Of a DNA stretch of 64,000 bases, positions 26,434 to 35,854 are shown in pieces. The stretch comes from Bellilinea sp. (GTDB lineage Bacteria; Chloroflexota; Anaerolineae; Anaerolineales; Anaerolineaceae). The notes beneath the pieces were generated by a model. It was given only the letters and a program-made list of their open reading frames with translations. It was not told where the DNA came from and searched no databases. Every line of letters begins with the position of its first letter. Position 1 is the first letter of the stretch. The stretch spans positions 62,001 to 126,000 of the forward strand of contig BPHQ01000001.1 of NCBI GenBank assembly GCA_026003615.1, written 5' to 3'. The translations under genes and the position numbers were made by a program.

Positions 26434-27279
26434 TCATCGCCGATTTTCAGTCAATCGGCCTTCCCGTACGGCCAATCGTTCAATGTAAGCCAGCAGATAG
26501 CGGGCAGCTGTTACAAACACGATCGAAAGAATGATCAAGATGCCAATTTCGGTTTCGACCCTTAAGAAGCCCAAAGTTGGACCGCTGGCGAAGACCAGCT
26601 GGCGCATGGCGTCCAGCCCCAGTGTGAGAGGGATGACCGAGGCGGCAGCGGCTGCCCAAAAACCCAGATTCTTGACAGGGAAATACATACCCGACACCAG
26701 ATAGACCGGTTCCATTGCCAGATTGGCGAGGTGCCAGGCTTCACGGCTGAGCAACAGAAAAATGGACGCGCTCATCATCCCCAAACCATACAACGCAATC
26801 ATGCTCAGGGAAAAAACGGCAATCAACTGCCAAAAGGACGATACCGCGTAAGTGACGTTGAAGATCAAACTGCCAACCGCAATAATCGCAATTGCCCGCA
26901 ACAGGGTGGCGAATAAGCCGCCAACCGCCATGCCGAGCAGGATGGCCATCATCGGCGCTGGGGAGATGATATAGAGTGCCAGATTGCCCTGTTCTTTTTC
27001 CCAATATAACTGGCTGGACATGCTCCATAAAACATTCATCCAGAAAGCGGTCATTGCCCCGCCGACGACCACAAAACCCACGTAGTCTTCCGGGGCGCCG
27101 ATGGCGCGGTAGACAAAGACATAAGCAGCCACGCTGAGAAGGGGTAAAAAGACATCGAAAAACATCCATGAGCGTTCGCGTTGCATGCCAACGACACGCG
27201 GGTAGGAGCGTCCCACAACGGTCATCAGAAACAGCTGCCAGCCACTGCGTTTTTTCTCAATTGGCGGAAACAGTGACAT
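26434..27279 (-). CDS. ABC-2 type transporter permease, subunit 1
   Basis: ABC-2 permease of 281 residues. The start is set at ATG 27279 (MSLFPPIEKKRS), which has GGAGGAGG upstream and overlaps the ATPase gene by 23 bases; the ORF-track start lies deeper in that gene. WSMSSQLYWEKEQGNLALYIISPAPM carries the conserved cytoplasmic coupling loop. It pairs with the next permease to give a heterodimeric channel. Substrate unknown. Confidence 0.87.
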   Translation of the reverse strand: MSLFPPIEKKRSGWQLFLMTVVGRSYPRVVGMQRERSWMFFDVFLPLLSVAAYVFVYRAIGAPEDYVGFVVVGGAMTAFWMNVLWSMSSQLYWEKEQGNLALYIISPAPMMAILLGMAVGGLFATLLRAIAIIAVGSLIFNVTYAVSSFWQLIAVFSLSMIALYGLGMMSASIFLLLSREAWHLANLAMEPVYLVSGMYFPVKNLGFWAAAAASVIPLTLGLDAMRQLVFASGPTLGFLRVETEIGILIILSIVFVTAARYLLAYIERLAVREGRLTENRR

Positions 27280-28276
27280 TTTCCACCTCCTCCATGCGCT
27301 GTCCAACCAGCTGGACAAAGACATCTTCCAGGGTTGGTTCTCGTTTTTCCAACCGCAAGATGCGGGCAGATTGGGCGGCAAATTCGTTGATGACTTCGGA
27401 CAGCACGGCTTCTTCTTCCAGGGTAATTTCCAGCCGCAGGGAATCTTCTTCTGGGAACTGGTGAAAATGTTTTACCCCGGGAATTTGGAGGAAAGAGTAA
27501 TCATCCAGCAGGCGGGGGGCAATCACCCAAACTTGAAAGAATATCTCGTGCCGCAGATTTTGCTTCAAGCGCGCTGGTGTGTCACATGCCAGCACGCGCC
27601 CTTGATTGATGATGGCCACCCGGTCACAGAGTTCTTCAGCCTCAACCATGTAGTGGGTGGTGAGCAACAGGGTGCGGTGCGGATTTTCGTCCATCCAGCG
27701 GCGGATGAACGAGCGCACATCCCTTGAAGCACCCACATCCAGCCCAAGGGTAGGCTCATCGAGGAAAAGCACTTCTGGATCCGTCAGAAAACCGCGGATG
27801 ATATTCATCTTCTGGCGCAAGCCGGTGGAAAGATCGGAGGATTTGGTGTTGAGCCGGTCGGCAATGCCAACGATCTCGGCCAGTTTTTGGATGCGCCGGT
27901 TGGCCTCAGGGCTGGGGATGCCGTAAAATTGGGCAAACATCCACAAGTTTTCGCGCACGGTTAGCAGGCCATAGCCGGAAGTCTCGCCGCCGGAGACCAT
28001 GTTGATGCGTTTGCGGACTTCAGCCGGTTGTTTGGTCACATCGAAACCGGCGACCCAAGCCTGGCCACTGGTTGGAGAGAGGAGGGTGGTCAGAATTTTG
28101 ATGAGAGTGGTTTTGCCGGCACCGTTTGGTCCCAGCAGCCCAAACAGTTCGCCTTCTCGAATTTCGAGGTTCACATTTTCGAGAGCAAGCAATTCGCGTT
28201 GTTTTTCTTTGCGATTGTTGCGAATTTTGTAAATACGTCCCAGATTTTCGGTTTTGACGGCCAGTGGTTGACTCAT
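27257..28276 (-). CDS. ABC-2 exporter ATP-binding protein (DrrA/NodI-like)
   Basis: ATPase of 339 residues: Walker A GPNGAGKTT, signature LSTGLRQKMNI, Walker B VLFLDEPTLGLD and switch His in LLTTHYMVEAEEL. The C-terminal domain of about 90 residues is seen in DrrA/CcmA-like exporter ATPases. It is the first gene of a six-gene minus-strand operon (ATPase, two permeases, DMT transporter, era, yhhN). A weak promoter TTGACG-N18-TACGCT is visible at 28324-28353. GGAG precedes the ATG. Confidence 0.92.
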   Translation of the reverse strand: MSQPLAVKTENLGRIYKIRNNRKEKQRELLALENVNLEIREGELFGLLGPNGAGKTTLIKILTTLLSPTSGQAWVAGFDVTKQPAEVRKRINMVSGGETSGYGLLTVRENLWMFAQFYGIPSPEANRRIQKLAEIVGIADRLNTKSSDLSTGLRQKMNIIRGFLTDPEVLFLDEPTLGLDVGASRDVRSFIRRWMDENPHRTLLLTTHYMVEAEELCDRVAIINQGRVLACDTPARLKQNLRHEIFFQVWVIAPRLLDDYSFLQIPGVKHFHQFPEEDSLRLEITLEEEAVLSEVINEFAAQSARILRLEKREPTLEDVFVQLVGQRMEEVENVTVSAN

Positions 28277-28699
28277 GGGATTTTCTCCAAATCAGATCAT
28301 TTTCGTTAAGTGCTTGTAAGGCTAGCGTAGGTCAAGCGTATGAATTGCGTCAAGCAGTGGAACAAAGTTTCCTGTATTATTGTAATCGAAAAGGGCGACT
28401 TCTCTTCTTCTCCTCCTTAAAAAGCGTGCCGGGGTCGGCGTCCCCGGCACGCTGTGATTCCATTATAAAACACAATTGTGACGGATAGGACATCTCTCCA
28501 ATTCAGCCGATAAAAAGGCAATTTTCAAGCCCACGAAATATGATATAGTAATTAAAAATATGTTTTGCAGTCATGACCGGAGATTTTGTGGGGGGACGGT
28601 TCCACTTTTTTTCGAAATCTTATTCCCGGATGACTGAACCCGCCGTTTTGCATGATGGAAAGGAGAAACTCTATTTGTTTTTTGTTGGGGAGGAAAGAA
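28277..28699. other. Intergenic region between divergent operons
   Basis: About 420 bases without a convincing gene. It holds the weak minus-strand promoter TTGACG-N18-TACGCT (28324-28353) for the ABC operon, a minus-strand terminator hairpin (28419-28453), and AT-rich sequence with TATAGT near 28544 that may be a plus-strand -10. No RNA family is recognised. Confidence 0.5.
28419..28453 (-). terminator. Orphan minus-strand intrinsic terminator
   Basis: A perfect 12-bp stem AGCGTGCCGGGG/CCCCGGCACGCT with a 7-base loop. Only the minus-strand reading has a U run (TTTTT); the plus-strand side has none. No minus-strand gene lies upstream of it, so it may end an unannotated small RNA or shield the ABC promoter from antisense transcription. 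Confidence 0.65.
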
Positions 28700-29593
28700 A
28701 TGGAACATTCAGGAGAAGAAAATCGTATAAAAGCGTTTCTCGCCTTTGCGGGGAAGGTCATCGTTGTTCACACGGTCACCTATTTTTTGTTTGGGATGAT
28801 CATGTCAAAAGTGTTTGATTATGGGGAGATTTTTCAGCAGGAAATCATTCGCGATTTCATGCGTCCAATTGATTCTACTTCGGTATTTTTAGGGCCGCTT
28901 CTCCAACCGGTCAGGGCCTTCCTTTTTGCATTGGGGTTATGGCCACTTCGTAAAACGATTTTGGAACACCGGCGAGGGTGGCTTACACTGTGGGTTATAT
29001 TTGTAATCTTCGGTATTCTGGGTACGCCGGCTGCTGCGCCCTCCTCGCTGGAAGGGGTGATTTACTCAAAGTTGCCCCTCTGGTATCACCTGCTCGGTTT
29101 GCCGGAAATTTTATTGCAGACCTTGACTTTTTCAATTGTGCTGGTGTGGTGGGAAAAAAGGCGCTTCCAGATTGGTCAGTCCCGCCAGGCGAGTGCTTTG
29201 CCAGCCGAGATTTTGAAAGCGGTCATGCTGGGTTGTTTTGCCTATATGGGTTATGCCGTCGGCAGTATTCTCAGTGCGATTCTGGCCAGAGTGAATATTG
29301 ACATGGAATCGGCTGCTGCTGACTGGAAGACCCAGATTATGTTTGTCATTGCTTTAATTTTCAATGTGATTTTCATAATCCTCGTTTCCAGATGGTGGAT
29401 GAACCGAAAAATTGGGCTGTGGCAGGTTTTTCTTCTTTTCTGGTTTATAGATACGGTTGTACCTTTGACTTATCAGTTGATCTTCCTCTCGCCAATGCCG
29501 ATTTCATTGGCCGTTCTGATCGGCTTTTTCCCTGCTCTGGTGATCACGTTGGGTATGAAGATTGGTTACAAAAGGGAAACATCCGCAGGTTGA
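28700..29593 (+). CDS. Integral membrane protein of unknown function
   Basis: 297 residues from ATG 28700, which has GGGGAGGAAAG just upstream; the longer ORF start at 28652 has no ribosome site. About seven hydrophobic segments are visible, including VIVVHTVTYFLFGMIMS, WVIFVIFGILGTP and VIALIFNVIFIILVS. I do not recognise the family. It stands alone in orientation between the ABC operon and the DUF4180 gene and has no obvious motif for catalysis. Confidence 0.7.
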   Translation: MEHSGEENRIKAFLAFAGKVIVVHTVTYFLFGMIMSKVFDYGEIFQQEIIRDFMRPIDSTSVFLGPLLQPVRAFLFALGLWPLRKTILEHRRGWLTLWVIFVIFGILGTPAAAPSSLEGVIYSKLPLWYHLLGLPEILLQTLTFSIVLVWWEKRRFQIGQSRQASALPAEILKAVMLGCFAYMGYAVGSILSAILARVNIDMESAAADWKTQIMFVIALIFNVIFIILVSRWWMNRKIGLWQVFLLFWFIDTVVPLTYQLIFLSPMPISLAVLIGFFPALVITLGMKIGYKRETSAG

Positions 29594-29701
29594 ATGCGAT
29601 CTGGCGATTCGATGACGGTGTGGATTCCCCAAATGGTCAGGTAATGAAAAACGGATTGCGCCCAGGAAACTTAAGAGATTAATGGTGAAGGGAAAAAACA
29701 T

Positions 29702-30061
29702 ATGGAATTAAGAATCGTGGAGAAAAATAATCAACGAATTGCAGAAGTTCTTTCCAGCGATGTTCTCATTAAAACTCCGCAAGACGCTCTGGATCTTATT
29801 GCGGAAGTGGGGTATTACGAGGCAATTGGTGTCATTTTGCAGGAAGATCATTTCACACCGGACTTTTTTGATTTGCGGAGCAAAGTGGCAGGTGAAATTT
29901 TGTTGAAGTTTTCCAATTACAAAGTCAAAATGGCGGTAATTGGCCAATTTGAAAAATACACCAGCAAAAGTTTGCAGGCATTTATCCGAGAAAGCAATCG
30001 GGGCAGGGAGGTGTTCTTTGTACCAGATCGAGAAACTGCTCTGAACAAATTAACGGTTTAA
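29702..30061 (+). CDS. DUF4180 protein
   Basis: A 119-residue soluble protein matching DUF4180: LIAEVGYYEAIGVILQEDHF, DLRSKVAGEILLKFSNYKVKMAVIGQF and SLQAFIRESNRGREVFFV. In many genomes such genes lie beside transcription regulators, but the function is unknown. GAAGGGA precedes the ATG with somewhat long spacing. It converges on the anion permease gene. Confidence 0.82.
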   Translation: MELRIVEKNNQRIAEVLSSDVLIKTPQDALDLIAEVGYYEAIGVILQEDHFTPDFFDLRSKVAGEILLKFSNYKVKMAVIGQFEKYTSKSLQAFIRESNRGREVFFVPDRETALNKLTV

Positions 30062-30113
30062 GTAAATTCCTGTTTCCTCTCACGGGCAACAAGGAGTCTC
30101 GGATTCGTTGTTC

Positions 30114-31409
30114 TTACTGAAATGTCGGCAGGGCTAACCCGTAGAGGATTGAAATGACCACACAAGAGAGCAACATAACCGGTAAACCACGTTTGCTCCA
30201 AACCTTGCTGGTGATGGGCAGGCGTGTTCTTTCGGACAACCCGACCACCACGACATTCGCCGTCGAGCCGATGATGGTGCCATTACCGCCCAAGCCGGCT
30301 CCAAAAACCAGCGCCCACCATAAAAATGAAGTATTTAAGCCGGGTATGGAAATTTGTTGAATGATGGGAATAAGGGTAATGGTTATGGGAATGTTATCTA
30401 CAATAGAAGATAAAAGAGCGACGATCCACAATAAAAGCACGCCTGCCAAAGCAGGGGAGAGATTAACCAGACGGCTGACCAGATCTGTGAAGAAATCCAA
30501 CACGCCCGCTTGTTGAATTCCACCGATCATCACAAACAGACCAGCAAAAAAGAGCAAAATTTCCCACTGGATTCGTTTCAATAACTCGCTGATATTCGGC
30601 CGGATCCAGATCATGGCCAGAGAAGCAGTTGCCAAAGCCACATACGCAGGGCGTATCTGCAGGAATTCCTCAAGGAAAAACAGTACAATAGCCATTCCAA
30701 TTACGGCAATCACCTTGCGGGCAGTAGGCTGATCCGTATATGCTTCCAGTGGATTGAGCGATTGAAGCGCTTCTGAATTGGGTGATGGGTCCCTTAATTC
30801 GGAACGGAACAACCACCGCAATAACCCGTAACAGACGATCCAGACCACCACTATCAATGGAAAACTATGGATGATAAAATCGGTGAACGAAAAGTTGGCC
30901 GCCGAGGCAATCAGCACATTGGGCGGATCACCCACCAGTGTAGAAACGCCGCCAATATTGGAAAGAATGGCTTCCGAAATCAGGAAAGGCTGAGGGGAGA
31001 AACCAAGAATTTCACAAATTAAAATGGTGACGGGGGCAATCAACACCACTGTGGTGACATTATCCAAAAACATCGAAACAACCGATGTGACCAACGCTAA
31101 TAAGAAAAGCAACGAGCCGGCTTTGCCTTTGGAAAGTTTTCCCACCCAAACGGCCAAAAACTCGAAGAACCCCGTTGGTTCGAGCATGGCGACCAGCAGC
31201 ATCATGCCAAAAAGAAGCCCCAGGGTGTTGAAATCAATGGCATTGACGGCTTGATGCTCGTTATAAAAACCCAGCAGCAGACCACTGGTCACCATGGTAA
31301 CGGCGCCGATCATGGCAATAACGGTACGGTGAATTTTCTCGCTGAAAATCAAGCCGAGACAGATGACAAAAATGAGAGCGGAGACTACCGTGGAGAGCGA
31401 TGAAGCCAT
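30114..31409 (-). CDS. ArsB/NhaD-family ion permease
   Basis: Membrane transporter of 431 residues in the ion-transporter superfamily (ArsB, NhaD, SLC13). About eleven helices; family motifs are MFLDNVTTVVLIAPVT, ILSNIGGVSTLVGDPPNVLIAS and the symmetrical GAGLGGNGTIIGSTANVVVVGLSE near the C terminus. Substrate could be arsenite, sodium or a dicarboxylate. It lies 12 bases downstream of a CBS-domain gene on the same strand, which suggests nucleotide-sensing regulation, but arsenic function is not proven by sequence. Confidence 0.88.
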   Translation of the reverse strand: MASSLSTVVSALIFVICLGLIFSEKIHRTVIAMIGAVTMVTSGLLLGFYNEHQAVNAIDFNTLGLLFGMMLLVAMLEPTGFFEFLAVWVGKLSKGKAGSLLFLLALVTSVVSMFLDNVTTVVLIAPVTILICEILGFSPQPFLISEAILSNIGGVSTLVGDPPNVLIASAANFSFTDFIIHSFPLIVVVWIVCYGLLRWLFRSELRDPSPNSEALQSLNPLEAYTDQPTARKVIAVIGMAIVLFFLEEFLQIRPAYVALATASLAMIWIRPNISELLKRIQWEILLFFAGLFVMIGGIQQAGVLDFFTDLVSRLVNLSPALAGVLLLWIVALLSSIVDNIPITITLIPIIQQISIPGLNTSFLWWALVFGAGLGGNGTIIGSTANVVVVGLSERTRLPITSKVWSKRGLPVMLLSCVVISILYGLALPTFQ

Positions 31410-31421
31410 AGGTATTCCCCC

Positions 31422-31877
31422 TCAGGAAATCCAATAGGAAAGGAGAGCAACGCCGACATCAACGTGGGAGGCAATTCCAACCAGCCGGCCTTCATGATCT
31501 ACTACCGGCAGATCACGCAAAGCGTGTTTGTGCAAAAGAGCGGCTGTGCGGAACAATCCAGATTCTTCATGCACCGATACGGCCTCACCAATCAGATCCT
31601 GGATGCTCTTTTCAAAAATCTGCGGGTCAGGGCGTTGATTTTCCACAGCACCAAATTCGCGGAGAAAGTCGAAATCGCTCACCAGATGAATAAAATCCGG
31701 CATTCCCATGTCAATCACGTCTTGCAGGCGCAAAATTCCCACCAGACGATGCTCCTCATCCACTACCGGAAGTGTGCCAATATGGTGATCAATGAATAAC
31801 TGAATGGCCTGGCGGATTGTGGAATTCAGGGGTATCGAAACAACATCTCTCTTCATCCATCGCGATATTTGAAGCAT
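31422..31877 (-). CDS. Tandem CBS-domain protein
   Basis: A 151-residue protein made of two CBS domains: MLQISRWMKRDVVSIPLNSTIRQAIQLF...LPVVDEEHRLVGIL and LFRTAALLHKHALRDLPVVDHEGRLVGI. CBS pairs bind adenosine nucleotides and regulate partners. Co-transcribed with the downstream ion permease, it probably modulates that transporter. No other domain is fused. Confidence 0.9.
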   Translation of the reverse strand: MLQISRWMKRDVVSIPLNSTIRQAIQLFIDHHIGTLPVVDEEHRLVGILRLQDVIDMGMPDFIHLVSDFDFLREFGAVENQRPDPQIFEKSIQDLIGEAVSVHEESGLFRTAALLHKHALRDLPVVDHEGRLVGIASHVDVGVALLSYWIS

Positions 31878-31925
31878 GTCCCCTCGCTTTCCATTTTCTT
31901 AACGGCGTATTGACCAAAGATGAGA

Positions 31926-31950
31926 GGGCAATCTCACGACGAGATTGCCC
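31926..31950 (-). terminator. Hairpin after the ArsP/YraQ permease gene
   Basis: Perfect 10-bp stem GGGCAATCTC/GAGATTGCCC with a 5-base loop, 40 bases after the permease stop on the minus strand. The tail (TCTCATCTTTG) is only partly U-rich. Confidence 0.55.
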
Positions 31951-31990
31951 GGCGGGTCAAATTGAGTGTACCACTTTTTGAGGAGTGATG

Positions 31991-33322
31991 TTAACTGGCA
32001 GCCAGCACCAGACCAAACAAATATCCTGCGGTCATGCTCATGGCAGCAACCAGGGAGACATAGATGGCGGTCTTTTTTCTACCCATGACCCCGTTCAGGA
32101 CGAGGATGGATTGGAGGGAAAGTTCAGGGTCAGCCAGCAGATAAGCCAGCAACGGACCGCGCGCCATGCCTAAATCGAGGAACATTCGGGCAACTGGCAC
32201 TTCCACGAGTGTGGGGAAGTACATGAACACGCCAAACAAGACCCCCACAAGGTTTGCCAACAGGGTATTGCGCCCGGCAATAGCCTGCACCCAAACTGCC
32301 GGGATAATCTCTTTGGCGATCCCAGCCAGAAAGACACCGATGATCAACAAGGGGAAGATTTGCTTCACAAATTTCCAGGTTTCCCAGATCCATCCGCTCA
32401 ATTCATCTTTGGTGAAGGAACGGCTGATCACTGTACCCAAGGCGATTAAGAGCAGTGCTTCGCCGATCAATCGCCCGTTGATGCCGACGATGATTGAGCC
32501 GATTTCCTCTTTTGGTGATGCGACGATGATCGTAAAGGCAATCAGGCTGATGGCAACGTACGTCCAGCGGTTGAAGCCGGAGAAAATGTTTTCAAATCCT
32601 TTCCAGGCGGTAAGACCGATGAAGACCAGTAAAACAATCAGCAAAGCACCCTGAAAAGTCAGGTTGACAGCCGAAAGGCTCTCTCGCAGCTGGGGATTGA
32701 TCTCAAACGGCAGCCGGATCTGAGCATAAACATTGGTCAGCAAGTCAATTTGCAGGGTGCCGACAATCAATACGGCTACCAGCAGTAAAAACACCACCCA
32801 AACTGCCGGTTTGACCTGCGCAGATTGCTCGAACATACCCGCTTCGGTCATCTGAACGGTACGGGTGGCTTCCTCTTTGCGGAATATCCATGCCATTGCC
32901 AGACCGATGATGATGCCAAATGCAATCGAAAGGACGAGACGGGCTACAGCAATATCAAAGCCAATCGCTGCTCCGGTGTAGGTAATGGCAAGGATATTAA
33001 TCGCCGGGCCGACGAACAAGAAGGTGATTGCCGGTCCCAACCCGGCACCGCGCTTCCAGATGCCGGCGAAAAGCGGCAAAATGGTGCAGGAGCAAACCGC
33101 CAGGATAAATCCTCCGAATGCGGAGGCTGGATAACTGATCCACTTGGAGGCTTTTGGGCCAAGGTAGCGAGTGATGGTCTCTTTGGGGATCATTGAACTC
33201 ATGAAACCAGCAATGATGAAAGCCGGTACGAGACACAGTAACACATGCGCAGCCAGATAGTCCAACAGACTGCTCCAACCAGCAAAGAGCAGGGATGAAA
33301 TGGTGTTGAGGATTGATTCCAT
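31991..33322 (-). CDS. Permease of the ArsP/YraQ (DUF318) family
   Basis: Membrane permease of 443 residues. The family hallmark Cys segment FILAVCSCTILPLFAGIWKRG is at about residues 72-92, followed by LGPAITFLFVGPAINILAI. ArsP members export trivalent organoarsenicals, and related SO_0444-type proteins handle other metalloids. An ArsR-family gene lies about 90 bases upstream on the same strand, supporting metalloid-inducible expression. A helix-rich second half (FTKDELSGWIWETW...) completes the family pattern. Confidence 0.9.
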   Translation of the reverse strand: MESILNTISSLLFAGWSSLLDYLAAHVLLCLVPAFIIAGFMSSMIPKETITRYLGPKASKWISYPASAFGGFILAVCSCTILPLFAGIWKRGAGLGPAITFLFVGPAINILAITYTGAAIGFDIAVARLVLSIAFGIIIGLAMAWIFRKEEATRTVQMTEAGMFEQSAQVKPAVWVVFLLLVAVLIVGTLQIDLLTNVYAQIRLPFEINPQLRESLSAVNLTFQGALLIVLLVFIGLTAWKGFENIFSGFNRWTYVAISLIAFTIIVASPKEEIGSIIVGINGRLIGEALLLIALGTVISRSFTKDELSGWIWETWKFVKQIFPLLIIGVFLAGIAKEIIPAVWVQAIAGRNTLLANLVGVLFGVFMYFPTLVEVPVARMFLDLGMARGPLLAYLLADPELSLQSILVLNGVMGRKKTAIYVSLVAAMSMTAGYLFGLVLAAS

Positions 33323-33415
33323 AGTGCTGTCAGTAATTCCTTTGGTTATGCAAGATTTTGAATATTAATTTATAAAATAAAAAGTTACAGAACAATTCAA
33401 GCCAATCTGCTCCAC

Positions 33416-33817
33416 CTATCCGATTTGGTTTTGTACATAGAAGGATTTTGAATCCACTGCTGGGGAGTCTTTGCGTTTGCACTTTGGGCAATCACACTCA
33501 TGCAATTCGGTGAGGTCCTCCCTCCGATTATATTCCGGCAGGGTGGAACGAATGGCGCTTAAGATATCGAATACGTCTTCCCGCACAATGCGATAGTAGA
33601 TGTTCCATCCCTCGCGGCGGTCTTGCAGAATACCCGCTTCACGCAGCACAGCCAGTTGCTGAGAGAGATAGGCCTGGCGAAAACCTAACATAGTCTCCAA
33701 GTGACAGACGCATTCTTCTCCATTGCCCAGTACTTCCAAAATTGCCAGACGAGCCGGATGGGCGAGGGCTTTAAATAATTGAGCAGCTGCCTGAAAACGA
33801 TCAACAGGATCATTCAT
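33416..33817 (-). CDS. ArsR-family metalloregulator
   Basis: A 133-residue winged-helix repressor. The ATG at 33817 is preferred to the TTG at 33829 because AAGGAG abuts the latter too closely. The helix-turn-helix is FRQAYLSQQLAVLREAGILQDRREG, and the ECVCHLE segment at its start is the classic thiolate site for As(III)/Sb(III). A second Cys cluster CDCPKCK near the C terminus could add a metal site. An inverted repeat overlaps its ribosome-binding site. It precedes the ArsP/YraQ permease gene. Confidence 0.93.
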   Translation of the reverse strand: MNDPVDRFQAAAQLFKALAHPARLAILEVLGNGEECVCHLETMLGFRQAYLSQQLAVLREAGILQDRREGWNIYYRIVREDVFDILSAIRSTLPEYNRREDLTELHECDCPKCKRKDSPAVDSKSFYVQNQIG

Positions 33818-33819
33818 TA

Positions 33820-33867
33820 TTACATTCAACTCCTTGAATGTAATTGTAAAACATTCGATTGGAATGT
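33820..33867. promoter_or_regulatory. ArsR operator region (two inverted repeats)
   Basis: First site: perfect 10-bp arms TTACATTCAA/TTGAATGTAA with a 4-base spacer that is itself part of the arsR ribosome-binding site (33820-33843). Second site: ACATTC/GAATGT with a 5-base spacer (33851-33867). The shared ACATTC...GAATGT half-sites argue for one repressor, most likely the adjacent ArsR. Confidence 0.7.
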
Positions 33868-33913
33868 CAAGCGGACAAATGTCATCAAAAATGCTTGAAA
33901 GATGGTAGGGTTA

Positions 33914-35701
33914 TCAGTCCACCGTCAGGGTTTTGCTGAGGTTACGCGGAAAGTCCGGGTCGTAACCTCGCTCTACCGACATGTGATAGGCCAGCAATTG
34001 CAGGGGCAAAACGCTGAGCAGGGATGAAATTTCAGGGCTGGCTGCCGGAAGGGTGATCAGGTCACTGGCATTGGCACGCAAGCGGGCATCTTCCGGTCCT
34101 ATGGCGATGGCGCGTCCTCCCCGACAAGTCACTTCGTTGATTCCACTGACGATCAACGGCACATCTTCGGGCCCGGTTACAAAAAAGACCGGATAGTTGT
34201 CCGTTACTGCTGAAAGCGGCCCGTGCTTAAACTCGGTGGATAACATGCCTTCACAATGGGCGTAGGTGATCTCTTTGAGCTTGAGTGCGCCTTCCAGTGC
34301 CATCGGATAGGTAGCGCCATATCCCAGACAATATAAATCGTTCCATTGATTAATTTCAGGGACAATGGCTTCAATCTGGGGTTCGGCTGCGGTCAGGGTT
34401 TGTTCCATAAGGGCGGGGATGTCTTCCAGCGGTCGGGTGTCTTTGCCGGCCAAACGGTAAGCCAGATACAGGAAAGTTACCACTTGATTGGTGAAGGTTT
34501 TGGTGGCCGGAACGCTGATCTCATAGCCGCAGCACAAGGGCAGCCAGCAGGCGGTTGTCTTGGTGAGGGTTGAACCAATTACATTTGCCAATCCCAAACA
34601 GGTCATGCCCTGCTCTTCGGCAGCCTGCAGTGCATTTAACACATCTTTGGTCTCGCCGGACTGGCTGACAAAAATGCCCACATCCTGCTGGTTGACCGCC
34701 GGCCGGTATTGAGGAATAAACTGGGGCGCCAGCACCGGAATGACTGCGCGGCCAGCCAGTTGAGCAAAGTAAACTGAACCGGCCAGACAAGCATGGTAGC
34801 TGGTGCCGCAACCGATGAAATATACCTGACGGGCTTTGCGAATTGCTTCCAATACTCGCTCCACCTCGGTACTGCCTGCCAGCATGTGTAAGACTTCACG
34901 GGCTACTTGAGGTTGTTCGTAGATTTCTTTGAGCATGAAATGAGCGTAACCACCCTTTTGGACGGCTTCCATGGTTTCGGTGACCCATTCGGGTTCCCGT
35001 TCTATCAATTCACCATCCTTAACCGAGCGCAATTCAACCCGATTAGCCCAAAGCGTGATGATCTCGCCATCCTGAATCCGCAAAATTTTACGGGTGAGGG
35101 GCAGGATGGATGGCAAATCGGAAGAAACACAGGTGAATCCCTCGCCAATCCCAACCACCAGACCACTGCCTTTTTTGATGGCGTACAATTTATCATCATT
35201 GATACGTCCGATGACATAGGCATAATCGCCCTGCAAATCTTCGTAAGCCCGACGGATGGCTTCGATGAAATCAAAGCCGCGGTCAATGTAGCGTTCAACA
35301 GCATGTACACACGATTCGCCGTCGTTGTGCGAGCGAACCGTCATGCCCTCCGCCATGAATTGCTGGCGTAATTCCACATTGTTGACCACATTGCCGTTAT
35401 GAGCGCCGACCATATCCCCGTCCGAATCAAGGTGGGGCTGGGCATTGACCTGAGAAGGAGCGCCAAAGGTAGCCCAGCGCAACTGGGTGATACCGCGGTT
35501 GCCGGTCATTTCGGCCAAATTGTAGCGGGCAGCGACCTCGTCTACTTTACCGACATCTTTACGCAAATCAATCCGGCTGCCGGAGATGGTGGCTGCTCCG
35601 ACCGAATCATAGCCGCGATAAGTCAGACGGCGGGCGGCTTCAATCAGAATTGGGCCAAGAGGCTGCTCTTGCTCAGTGACGATGCCAAAAATTCCACACA
35701 T
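33914..35701 (-). CDS. glmS: Glutamine-fructose-6-phosphate aminotransferase
   Basis: Makes glucosamine 6-phosphate, the first step to UDP-GlcNAc and cell-envelope sugars (595 residues). The N-terminal glutaminase starts MCGIFGIV with the nucleophile Cys2. Two SIS domains follow (GCGTSYHACLAGSVYFAQLAG; CLGYGATYPMALEGALKLKE), and the C-terminal tail ends RNLSKTLTVD as in all GlmS. The region upstream is too short and unlike the glmS ribozyme of Firmicutes. Confidence 0.97.
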   Translation of the reverse strand: MCGIFGIVTEQEQPLGPILIEAARRLTYRGYDSVGAATISGSRIDLRKDVGKVDEVAARYNLAEMTGNRGITQLRWATFGAPSQVNAQPHLDSDGDMVGAHNGNVVNNVELRQQFMAEGMTVRSHNDGESCVHAVERYIDRGFDFIEAIRRAYEDLQGDYAYVIGRINDDKLYAIKKGSGLVVGIGEGFTCVSSDLPSILPLTRKILRIQDGEIITLWANRVELRSVKDGELIEREPEWVTETMEAVQKGGYAHFMLKEIYEQPQVAREVLHMLAGSTEVERVLEAIRKARQVYFIGCGTSYHACLAGSVYFAQLAGRAVIPVLAPQFIPQYRPAVNQQDVGIFVSQSGETKDVLNALQAAEEQGMTCLGLANVIGSTLTKTTACWLPLCCGYEISVPATKTFTNQVVTFLYLAYRLAGKDTRPLEDIPALMEQTLTAAEPQIEAIVPEINQWNDLYCLGYGATYPMALEGALKLKEITYAHCEGMLSTEFKHGPLSAVTDNYPVFFVTGPEDVPLIVSGINEVTCRGGRAIAIGPEDARLRANASDLITLPAASPEISSLLSVLPLQLLAYHMSVERGYDPDFPRNLSKTLTVD

Positions 35702-35854
35702 AAGGTCCCTTTGAATTCACAGGATTGGATTTGAACAACGCCAAGTTTATCATAAAGAATCAGTGATGATGAAGACCCGCTGGTTTGCGGTAGATCAAAT
35801 TCATGTTAAACTAGAACTAAATCCTGTTTGAAAATCATCCTGGGGAGTGCTCTC

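Noticed and set aside
30062-30113. Terminator hairpin between DUF4180 and the ion permease
   Set aside because: The arms around CAACAAGGA/TTCGTTGTT have several mismatches and no U run.
35702-35854. Possible glmS ribozyme upstream of glmS
   Set aside because: The gap is only about 150 bases, shared with the divergent coaX leader, and I see none of the conserved core.
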